Positions 5,665 to 10,317 of a stretch of 10,317 nt of DNA are shown in pieces. The stretch's first letter is position 1. Each line of letters starts with the position of its first letter. This DNA comes from DASVSL01 sp036388095. Lineage in GTDB: Bacteria; Patescibacteriota; Saccharimonadia; Saccharimonadales; Saccharimonadaceae. A model generated the notes under the pieces. It was not told the DNA's origin. It ran no database searches and saw only the letters and a list, made by a program, of their open reading frames with translations. A program made the position numbers and the translations under genes. The stretch spans positions 1 through 10,317 of the forward strand of contig DASVSL010000046.1 of assembly GCA_036388095.1 (NCBI GenBank), in the 5' to 3' direction.

Positions 5665-5948
5665 ACTGACTTCAGATCCTTGAACGAAAGACCAGAGTCG
5701 AACGCGACCCGGAACTTGCACCTGGGGCAGTAACCGCTCCAGCCGAGCGTGCCTGTCTTACTTCCGCCTGAATCGCGAACGTAGCAGAGGCGAGTGATCT
5801 CGTGGCCTTCGCTGACCATGCAGGTGCCGCAGTTGGCACACCGTGTCTTGATACCCTTGGGAACACAGATGTTCCGTGGCATCTCGATGACGTGGGCGAC
5901 ATTGATGCTGTCGTCCCGTGGGATTGCTTTAACCATGTACATCACCAT
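5661..5948 (-). CDS. Small zinc-ribbon-like protein, 95 aa
   Basis: The protein has two cysteine knuckles of a zinc-ribbon type: CANCGTC at residues 37-43 and CPRC at 74-77, with further cysteines at 28 and 55. The segment between them (about 30 residues, with SGGSKTGTLGWSGY before the second pair) is the usual length for a zinc ribbon. Such domains often bind DNA, RNA or proteins; the partner is unknown. Start choice is uncertain: 5948 is the first ATG, but the ATG at 5936 is preceded by GGTGA at 5 nt, which would give 91 aa. The gene leads a two-gene operon, with a good promoter upstream, an ATGA overlap to the 112-aa gene and a terminator after that. Confidence 0.75.
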   Translation of the reverse strand: MVMYMVKAIPRDDSINVAHVIEMPRNICVPKGIKTRCANCGTCMVSEGHEITRLCYVRDSGGSKTGTLGWSGYCPRCKFRVAFDSGLSFKDLKSV

Positions 5949-5969
5949 TACTAGTAGTCGGGTGAAACA

Positions 5970-5998
5970 TGTATATCGTAAAATAATTAATCAACCAA
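5970..5998 (-). promoter_or_regulatory. Promoter of the zinc-ribbon operon
   Basis: Minus strand: TTGGTT (5993-5998), 17-nt spacer, TATACA (5970-5975). Expected start is near 5963, leaving a leader of about 15 or 27 nt depending on the start codon. The AT-rich spacer includes AAATAATTAA (5981-5990, plus strand), also found at 5282-5291 on the other side of the operon. Confidence 0.6.
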
Positions 5999-6057
5999 CG
6001 CAAACTCAGATTATGGTTGGACTGGTATTGCCGGTGTATCGAGGGTAGGCTAAATGA

Positions 6058-6666
6058 ATGCAAGCAGAAATCGAAGCTAAATTCCTGGACATTGACATTG
6101 AGAAGATGCGAGGGCAGTTGTTGACGGCTGGTGCCGTGTGTCGGCAGCCGATGAGACTGATGCGACGGGCCATCATAGAGACGCCTGAGATGAAGCGAAA
6201 AGACGCCTATGTTCGCGTGCGCGACGAGGGCGATAAGGTTACGTTGACCTATAAACAGTTTGACGAGCTGAGTATCGACGGCGCAAAAGAAGTTGGAACG
6301 GTGGTTGGCGATTTTGATGCGACCGTTGCATTGCTCGCTCAAGCAGGACTGAAGTACCATTCGCTGCAAGAATCGAAACGCGAGACGTGGCAGCTTGGCG
6401 ACGTCGAAGTGGTGATCGACGAGTGGCCGTGGCTTGACATCTACATCGAGATCGAAGGCAAAAGCGAGCAAGCTTTGCAAGGAACGGTGAAAAAGTTAGG
6501 TCTGGATTGGAAGGATGCCGTCTTTGGGGATGTCATGGTCGCCTACCGGGCGCAGTATCCACATCTGCGTGAGACAGATACGGTTGGCCGTATTACTGAA
6601 GTACGTTTTGCTGATCCGTTACCAACGTTATTAAAAACGAATATGGAAGTAGGTGGAGAGCAATGA
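6058..6666 (+). CDS. CYTH-domain protein (class IV adenylate cyclase-like)
   Basis: The 202-aa protein has the CYTH triphosphate-tunnel fold, whose members act on triphosphate substrates with divalent metal. The N-terminal ExExK signature is E4-I-E6-A-K8. Tunnel-facing residues follow: R53 and R55 (YVRVRDEGDK), K66 (LTYK), E78, D121 and E131/E133 (DIYIEIEG). The EIEG ending resembles class IV adenylate cyclase (CyaB) and thiamine-triphosphatase-like members, but sequence alone does not decide between cyclase and triphosphatase. The start is the ATG at 6058; a GAGGG lies 12 nt upstream (too far), and a -10-like TAGGCT (6046-6051) ends 6 nt before the ATG, so it may be leaderless. The stop overlaps the next gene as ATGA. 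Confidence 0.85.
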   Translation: MQAEIEAKFLDIDIEKMRGQLLTAGAVCRQPMRLMRRAIIETPEMKRKDAYVRVRDEGDKVTLTYKQFDELSIDGAKEVGTVVGDFDATVALLAQAGLKYHSLQESKRETWQLGDVEVVIDEWPWLDIYIEIEGKSEQALQGTVKKLGLDWKDAVFGDVMVAYRAQYPHLRETDTVGRITEVRFADPLPTLLKTNMEVGGEQ

Positions 6667-7172
6667 AAGAGATAATCGGCGACTATGAGTCATTTGTCGC
6701 CAATGTAAACCGTGGGCTCGACGAGTGCGGGATTTTGCGCGATGAAGTAGTGATGATGGATCATATCTGTTACCGTGTAGAAACGAAAGAGCGGTATGAA
6801 GAAATGAAACAAGTGCTGGCATTACACGCGGAGATGATCGGCGAGGTCGATGTCAACGGAAGGCTCATGGCAACATTTGAATGCGAGCAACCACTCGAGG
6901 CAAGCGGTTGGTTAATTCCGTATATCGAATTACCTCAACCAAAGGCTTCCGCGCCGTATCCAGAAGGTTTGGAGCATGTCGAGCTTGTAACGCTTAGTAG
7001 CCTACGCGGCTTTGAGAGACGACACAGTGAACTGCCATTTGGCCAAGACGGCATGAACAAGAAGATAAACCCAGAATTAGGCTTAAAGCACGCAGGAATT
7101 TCTGTGAAGTTTCACGAACAGCCACTCGGAGCAGTCGTACGGCTCGAGAGCAGGCTTGGAATTCATGATTAA
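6663..7172 (+). CDS. YecM-like protein (VOC superfamily)
   Basis: The 169-aa protein resembles the YecM family, predicted metal-binding proteins of the vicinal-oxygen-chelate fold with no established reaction. Matching landmarks are MDHICYRVET at 32-41 (H34 a likely ligand), VNGR at 64-67, YIELPQP at 87-93, the signature YPEGLEHVELV at 99-109 (H105, E107), NPELGLKHAGISVKFH at 136-151, and a C-terminal VVRLE. The ATG overlaps the CYTH stop and has GGTGGAG 4-7 nt upstream, a good ribosome site. The next gene starts inside its last codons. No function can be assigned beyond the family; the operon is suggestive only. Confidence 0.82.
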   Translation: MKEIIGDYESFVANVNRGLDECGILRDEVVMMDHICYRVETKERYEEMKQVLALHAEMIGEVDVNGRLMATFECEQPLEASGWLIPYIELPQPKASAPYPEGLEHVELVTLSSLRGFERRHSELPFGQDGMNKKINPELGLKHAGISVKFHEQPLGAVVRLESRLGIHD

Positions 7173-7503
7173 GGACCATCTAGATATCACTACACGCGTC
7201 GAGCTATTGAATGAGCGTACGGGTTTGTCGTTCATCGTGAAAAAAATGTTCGGCGGCGTCGGGTATCTGCTAGGTGGCAATATGGCCTATGCCGCCAGTA
7301 TGAAGGATGGCGACGTGTTGGTGCGGGTGCATGACGCGCAGCGAACGGAATTATTGAAATTAGAGTGGGTATCGCCGACAGTAATGGGGCAGCGTAACAT
7401 GAAAAACTGGGTCCTTGTGAACCCAGTTTTATGTGATGACGACGAGCTGGAGCGACTACTTGCTATCGGGCGCGAGTATGCGCTGAGCTTACCGCCGAAA
7501 TAA
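7165..7503 (+). CDS. TfoX N-terminal domain-like protein
   Basis: The protein (112 aa from the ATG at 7165) matches the TfoX_N family, small domains named after the competence regulator TfoX/Sxy. Landmarks are KKMFGGVGYLLGGNMAYAA at 26-44, DGDVLVRV at 48-55, MGQRNMKNWVLV at 74-85 and the helix DELERLLAIGREYALSLPPK at 93-112. There is no C-terminal TfoX domain, so a true competence-regulator role is unproven; many stand-alone TfoX_N proteins have no known function. A TTG at 7156 is in frame, but the ATG at 7165 fits the fold start better, with AGCAGG 10 nt upstream. The first bases overlap the end of the YecM-like gene. It ends the three-gene plus-strand operon. Confidence 0.82.
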   Translation: MIKDHLDITTRVELLNERTGLSFIVKKMFGGVGYLLGGNMAYAASMKDGDVLVRVHDAQRTELLKLEWVSPTVMGQRNMKNWVLVNPVLCDDDELERLLAIGREYALSLPPK

Positions 7504-7507
7504 TCTA

Positions 7508-7675
7508 TTATTTAGACGTTGCTTTGTCGGCGGCGAAACGCCGGTAGATCATGTAGGCAGCGAGGCCGACCGTGGCGATGAGTGCGATGACGTCGACAGA
7601 CTGACTAACTGATACGAGGGCAGCGGTCGTGGTTGATTCAGCGTGTGTGTGGCCGGCATGAGCGAAGTAGTACAT
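7508..7675 (-). CDS. Small membrane protein, 55 aa
   Basis: I do not recognise this protein. It has 55 residues and an excellent ribosome site (AAGGAG, 5 nt before the ATG at 7675), which makes it credible despite its size. The N-terminus holds three closely spaced histidines (YYFAHAGHTHAES), followed by a Thr/Ser/Ala stretch and one likely transmembrane helix at about 26-44 (VDVIALIATVGLAAYMIY) ending in basic RR. By the positive-inside rule the C-terminus is cytoplasmic and the His-rich N-terminus outside. The His cluster might bind metal, but that is inference. It converges with the TfoX-like gene, ending 4 bases after its stop. It could be a membrane-anchored partner of an unknown complex. 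Confidence 0.72.
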   Translation of the reverse strand: MYYFAHAGHTHAESTTTAALVSVSQSVDVIALIATVGLAAYMIYRRFAADKATSK

Positions 7676-7710
7676 GTGTTCTCCTTGTTATGATCAAAAT
7701 ACGTGGCCGA

Positions 7711-7716
7711 AGTATA
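7711..7716 (-). promoter_or_regulatory. -10 element upstream of the 55-aa gene
   Basis: Minus-strand TATACT, preceded by TG, lies about 35 nt before the ATG at 7675, giving a leader of about 28 nt. No clear -35 is seen at 16-18 nt. Confidence 0.4.
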
Positions 7717-7790
7717 CAGGTAAATTCAGCCGTTTCACAGCGAGGAATCTTACAACAGTTTAAAGAGTCGAGCGGTGAGGGGTAACGCGC

Positions 7791-8018
7791 TTACGAGCGT
7801 TTCTTGATCATGAGTTCCAGGTTCGAAACGTACTGGAAAGGGTCGACGTTTTTGTGAGCCCGCAGGTAGCGCAGCTGCTGCTCGACGAAAGTGATACGAC
7901 CGGAGGGGTAATTGACGGCATCGGGAGAGTAGGCGTCGTTGGTGATCATGTCGGGGTTTTCAACCAGGGCGTTCAGCTTGTCGAAGATGACCGCAGGGAT
8001 GGCGTAGGCAGTTTTCAT
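7791..8018 (-). CDS. Hypothetical protein, 75 aa
   Basis: I do not recognise this protein. The 75-aa product (MKTAYAIPAVIFDKLNALVENP at the start, split here for length at residues 1-18 and 19-22) looks soluble and mostly helical, with a Tyr/Pro-containing middle (NDAYSPDAVNYPSG at 27-40) and a basic C-terminus (IKKRS). The ATG overlaps the stop of the 20-aa peptide gene (TGATG), so translation is probably coupled; it has no strong ribosome site of its own, which supports this. No good terminator follows; transcription may continue toward the 55-aa gene 115 bases on. There are no cysteines, membrane helices or catalytic motifs. Confidence 0.68.
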   Translation of the reverse strand: MKTAYAIPAVIFDKLNALVENPDMITNDAYSPDAVNYPSGRITFVEQQLRYLRAHKNVDPFQYVSNLELMIKKRS

Positions 8019-8080
8019 CAGTCGGCCTTGACCTGTTTTTTCTTTTTGACTTCTTTGCGTTTATCCTGACCTTTTGACAT
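8018..8080 (-). CDS. 20-aa Lys-rich peptide of MSKGQDK type
   Basis: A 20-codon frame begins at the ATG at 8080 with AAAGG 6 nt upstream, a clear ribosome site. The peptide starts MSKGQDKRKEV and goes on with a run of lysines; half of its residues are basic. From memory it resembles the start of a widespread family of 30-40-aa small proteins of unknown role that begin MSKGQ/MGKGQDKKKE; that match needs a search. Its stop overlaps the next ATG (TGATG), so it may act as a translated leader for the 75-aa gene, or be a small nucleic-acid-binding peptide itself. A 12-bp palindrome lies 14 nt before its ATG. Confidence 0.6.
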   Translation of the reverse strand: MSKGQDKRKEVKKKKQVKAD

Positions 8081-8093
8081 GTGAGCCTTTCGA

Positions 8094-8105
8094 GTGCAAT
8101 TGCAC
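8094..8105. promoter_or_regulatory. 12-bp palindrome upstream of the peptide gene
   Basis: GTGCAATTGCAC is a perfect palindrome 13 bases before the start codon at 8080. It is placed to act as an operator or in the mRNA leader. I saw no convincing -10/-35 around it, so the promoter of this unit is not located. Confidence 0.35.
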
Positions 8106-8208
8106 ACTGTTACGTACCTTATTGTGTCACGTTTTGGCTTATTTACCTAATATCACCTCTGTTGACAGTAGGAATAACCATAACAGTAAACGTACTCGTA
8201 AGTGCTTA

Positions 8209-8237
8209 TTGACAAATATGCAACTAATTGCTATAAT
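8209..8237 (+). promoter_or_regulatory. Exact consensus sigma70 promoter of the surface protein
   Basis: TTGACA (8209-8214), 17-nt spacer, TATAAT (8232-8237), with TG one base before the -10. Every hexamer position matches consensus. Expected start is near 8244, leaving a leader of about 70 nt. The leader can form a small hairpin, CACGGGT (8263-8269) with ACC-t-CGTG just downstream (one bulged T), and ends in AAAGGAG. Confidence 0.85.
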
Positions 8238-8315
8238 GGAAATATACCTATTGAAGGAATGTGCACGGGTCGTCACCAGTAACCTCGTGTGGTAATAAAA
8301 GGAGCAACTAGGAAC

Positions 8316-9062
8316 ATGAAGCGATTCACCACTTTAGCACTGTCAGCTGCCGTACTTGCTGCAGGGCTTGTTAGCCTGATGGCACCCAGCGCTGCTCACG
8401 CCGCTGCTGCGACGTGTGATGCACGGGGCATTGGAAGCAAGATCTTTACAAAAAGTACTGATAACAGTGCTTACAAGATCACTGGCAACAAAGCCACAGT
8501 TACCTTTGACGTCAAAGGCTGTGACGCAAACGGCATCAACATCAGTATTATCGCCTGGAAGGCCCCAAATGGCACCGATGGTAAACCATACGACAAGCAA
8601 AAAATGTTTGCCCACGACACCAAGCACTTCAGCAACGGTCGCCACACGATGACGATTACATTGCCTGACTGTTACTTCCAGGTCGACACCGTCACCGGTA
8701 CAAAGCTGACCGGTTCAAGCGGTGGTGCGTACAACTACGACGAACGCCAGGTTGCGTACATGCACGGCGGCACGAAATCGTGTGAAGAGAAGCCGGTTAC
8801 GCCTACGACTCCTACTGCGCCAACGACACCTACTACTCCTACGACTCCTGAGACGCCAGTAACTCCTAAGACGCCAGTAACTCCAGAGACGCCTGAAGCT
8901 CCTGAAACGCCTGCGACACCTGTCGTTCAAGAAGAAGAGGTTCCTACTGAAGTCGCCAAGACTGGTCCTGAAGCCGTCGTCGCCGGATTCGCCGGCCTCG
9001 GCACAATGATTGCCAGTGCTGGCTACTGGGTTCAGTCCCGTAAGAACCTGATACGGCTCTAG
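8316..9062 (+). CDS. Secreted Pro/Thr-rich surface protein with KTGP-type sorting tail
   Basis: The 248-aa protein has a Sec signal peptide (MKRF, hydrophobic core to about residue 22, cleavage likely after SAAHA at 25-29). The mature N-terminal domain (30-157) has four cysteines (C34, C69, C119, C156), which could form two disulfides, and no family I recognise. Residues 160-203 are a TP-rich spacer of short TPT/TPE/TPK/APE units, as in wall-spanning linkers. The C-terminus is VAKTGP (213-218), a hydrophobic stretch (219-239) and a basic end (SRKNLIRL): an LPxTG-like sorting signal with Val-Ala replacing the usual Leu-Pro. The start is the ATG at 8316 because it begins the signal peptide; AAAGGAG lies 11 nt upstream. 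It is monocistronic and probably highly expressed. Confidence 0.87.
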   Translation: MKRFTTLALSAAVLAAGLVSLMAPSAAHAAAATCDARGIGSKIFTKSTDNSAYKITGNKATVTFDVKGCDANGINISIIAWKAPNGTDGKPYDKQKMFAHDTKHFSNGRHTMTITLPDCYFQVDTVTGTKLTGSSGGAYNYDERQVAYMHGGTKSCEEKPVTPTTPTAPTTPTTPTTPETPVTPKTPVTPETPEAPETPATPVVQEEEVPTEVAKTGPEAVVAGFAGLGTMIASAGYWVQSRKNLIRL

Positions 9063-9078
9063 TCGCATCTGAGTTACT

Positions 9079-9111
9079 AAAAACACCGGTTCCAAGCGAG
9101 CCGGTGTTTTT
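9079..9111 (+). terminator. Intrinsic terminator after the surface-protein gene
   Basis: AAAAACACCGG (9079-9089) pairs perfectly with CCGGTGTTTTT (9101-9111). A T-run ends the plus side and an A-run begins it, so it can work in both directions. Confidence 0.92.
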
Positions 9112-9144
9112 GCTGTCGATGGGAACAGATACGAGCTGGAGCGG

Positions 9145-9150
9145 TATACT
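9145..9150 (+). promoter_or_regulatory. -10 element giving a leaderless LURP-one-like transcript
   Basis: TATACT ends exactly 6 nt before the ATG at 9157, so transcription should start at the A of the start codon. AAAGG between them is only one base from the ATG, too close to act as a ribosome site. No -35 is visible. Confidence 0.55.
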
Positions 9151-9156
9151 AAAGGC

Positions 9157-9765
9157 ATGAAACCACGTCTCATCGTCCAACAAAAGATCACCGCCTTCGC
9201 TAACCAATATCGTGTCTTCGGCGTCGAGGAGGCTGGGGCGCGGACAGGGCTTGTGGCGTTCGCCCAGCAAAAGCGCCTCGCCTTCAAGGAACGAGTTGAT
9301 TTTTATAATAGTGAGCAAAAGACGGCAGTGCTGTTTACCTTCCGAGCCGAAAAGGTCATCGATGTACATGGACGGTATATGGTCGAAGACACCGACGGTA
9401 CTTTACTCGGGAGCTTCAAAAAAGAGTTCAAACAGTCGCTGATCAATAGTACCTGGACCGTTTACGACGCCGCGAACGGACCTAAGTATGTCGTCAACGA
9501 AAGTAGTATGGCGTTGGCGCTGTTCCGTCGCTTCGGTGGCTTCATACCGTTTATTGGCGGGTTTGCTGATCTGATTGCGGTGCTGCTAAAGTTTCATTTC
9601 GTCTTTACCGATGTCGCGACCGGCCAGGCCGTCGGCCAGTATCGCAAGACGACATTACTACGCGACCACTACGAACTGAGTATGACTGACGAAGGTATGC
9701 AGGGTGCCGACTGGCGCGTGTTGTCGGCGATGTGTGTCGGGCTCGACGCATTGCAGTCGCGCTAA
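9157..9765 (+). CDS. LURP-one-related / scramblase-like (tubby-fold) protein
   Basis: The 202-aa protein fits the LURP-one-related family (DUF567, tubby-like beta barrel related to phospholipid scramblases). The segment at 62-104 alternates short beta strands in the typical way: FRAEKVIDVHGRYMVED, then GTLLGSFKKEF, then STWTVYD. A hydrophobic stretch at 127-150 (GGFIPFIGGFADLIAVLL) sits where scramblase-like barrels have a central helix and may touch membrane. A C-terminal strand set (VGQYRKTTLLRDHYELSM) follows. No enzyme activity is established for bacterial members; lipid or membrane association is inferred. It follows the strong terminator, so it is transcribed separately, apparently as a leaderless message. 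Confidence 0.82.
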   Translation: MKPRLIVQQKITAFANQYRVFGVEEAGARTGLVAFAQQKRLAFKERVDFYNSEQKTAVLFTFRAEKVIDVHGRYMVEDTDGTLLGSFKKEFKQSLINSTWTVYDAANGPKYVVNESSMALALFRRFGGFIPFIGGFADLIAVLLKFHFVFTDVATGQAVGQYRKTTLLRDHYELSMTDEGMQGADWRVLSAMCVGLDALQSR

Positions 9766-9800
9766 GTCACTTTTACAGCGATTTGAACGCCGAGTGCGTG

Positions 9801-9806
9801 TACACT
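9801..9806 (+). promoter_or_regulatory. -10-like element before the last gene
   Basis: TACACT ends 8 nt before the ATG at 9815, the same geometry as the glyS and LURP-one-like starts. No ribosome site lies between. Confidence 0.42.
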
Positions 9807-9814
9807 AAATGCTT

Positions 9815-10317
9815 ATGGACGAAGACGAACAACAACGCAGCCTTGCGCCCGAGTTGGCGCCAGCCGAACCCGAATACGAACCGACTGACATTTTTAACTG
9901 GGCCAATAACCTGGTGCAGTATAAGGGCGACCTGCACGTCGACATGTTCTTTTTTAACAAGGGCGGCATTACCTACCGGACCAGCCGCAGTAGCGACCTG
10001 GACAACCAGATGGAGCCGCTGTTCGTTGACGAATTACTCGAAGAAATCTTAGCGGGTGCCGAAACCGGCATGGAAGTCCGTGAATTCGAAGCTGCCGAAT
10101 CCGAAGGTGGTGTGCTGCAACGGACCAGATTGAAAAATGTCGATGCGGCCGTTAACGTCCTGCGTTGGGTCAGGACTCAGGAGCATGAAATGGAACTGTT
10201 CTCGGACGAGATTCACGATATCAAGCGTATGAAAGGCGTCATCGCCCGTGTCACACACAAGGGTATGAAACCGTTTTACGTCATCAAGCAATTACCGCTG
10301 AGTCAGATGATGAGTGG
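9815..10317 (+). CDS. Unrecognised acidic protein (3' partial)
   Basis: The frame is open from the ATG at 9815 to the end of the window, 167 codons plus two bases, so the C-terminus is missing. The first 25 residues are acidic and Pro-rich (MDEDEQQRSLAPEL), probably disordered. Then come a mixed alpha/beta part (VDMFFFNKGGITYRTSR at 42-58), an acidic helix FVDELLEEIL at 70-79, and a segment with helix LFSDEIHDIKRM followed by strands KGVIARVTHKG and PFYVIKQL (140-160). That last pattern weakly recalls DUF4868 (KwaB-like) proteins, but I cannot confirm this and name no function. No signal peptide. The start fits a leaderless transcript. Confidence 0.72.
   Translation, partial: MDEDEQQRSLAPELAPAEPEYEPTDIFNWANNLVQYKGDLHVDMFFFNKGGITYRTSRSSDLDNQMEPLFVDELLEEILAGAETGMEVREFEAAESEGGVLQRTRLKNVDAAVNVLRWVRTQEHEMELFSDEIHDIKRMKGVIARVTHKGMKPFYVIKQLPLSQMMS

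Noticed and set aside
5929..6480. 183-codon minus-strand frame opposite CYTH
   Set aside because: The CYTH motifs fix the plus strand as coding; the frame also crosses the zinc-ribbon promoter.
8162..8167. TTGACA upstream of the main surface-protein promoter
   Set aside because: No acceptable -10 lies 16-18 nt downstream; the promoter at 8209-8237 is clearly better.
2038..8177. 12-base match CAGTAGGAATAA at 2038-2049 and 8166-8177
   Set aside because: A few 12-base matches are expected by chance in 10 kb, and the flanks do not align.
8074..8295. 73-codon plus-strand frame before the surface-protein gene
   Set aside because: It runs through the consensus promoter at 8209-8237 and overlaps the 20-aa gene; it has no ribosome site and a non-protein-like composition.
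8715..9287. 190-codon minus-strand frame opposite the surface protein
   Set aside because: It mirrors the TP-rich repeat, giving low-complexity Arg/Ser/Trp, and crosses the terminator at 9079-9111.

Overview
The window looks like chromosomal DNA of a Patescibacteria/CPR bacterium, most likely a Saccharibacterium (TM7). The reasons are a single-chain glycyl-tRNA synthetase close to recO, compact overlapping operons, very small proteins, and a secreted Pro/Thr-rich protein ending in a KTGP-type sorting tail. Several genes end in TGA at normal family length, so UGA is read as stop; this argues against the Gracilibacteria/Absconditabacteria code. The phylum call is inference from content only.

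Layout. 1-1477 (+): the end of a sensor histidine kinase, an orphan receiver and recO, joined by ATGA and GTGA overlaps. 1484-3201 (-): three short unrecognised genes in a row (137, 144 and 123 aa), each followed by its own intrinsic terminator; two have clear sigma70-type promoters. They lie between recO and glyS. 2053-2131 holds a shrunken second copy of the recO 3' end, stop codon included, so the gene at 1550-1963 is bracketed by two recO ends. 3240-5287 (+): glyS, with a -10 box only 9 nt before its ATG, and a TAATG-coupled stand-alone HsdR_N-type PD-(D/E)xK protein. 5281-5998 (-): a two-gene operon, Cys-rich zinc-ribbon protein then a basic 112-aa protein, with promoter and terminator. 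6058-7503 (+): three overlapping genes, CYTH, YecM-like and TfoX_N-like. 7508-8080 (-): a 55-aa membrane protein, then a 20-aa MSKGQDK-type peptide overlapping a 75-aa protein. 8209-9111 (+): a secreted wall-type protein with a consensus promoter and a strong terminator. 9157-10317 (+): a LURP-one/scramblase-like protein and a truncated unknown acidic protein, both apparently leaderless.

Overall pattern. Recognisable conserved genes run on the plus strand, packed tightly, with weak or no -35 boxes and often no leader. Unrecognised small genes sit in minus-strand blocks, with ribosome binding sites and, in the first two blocks, terminators. These blocks look like later additions; the duplicated recO end is the most direct trace of how one arrived. 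No CRISPR array, transposase, integrase, tRNA or rRNA was seen.
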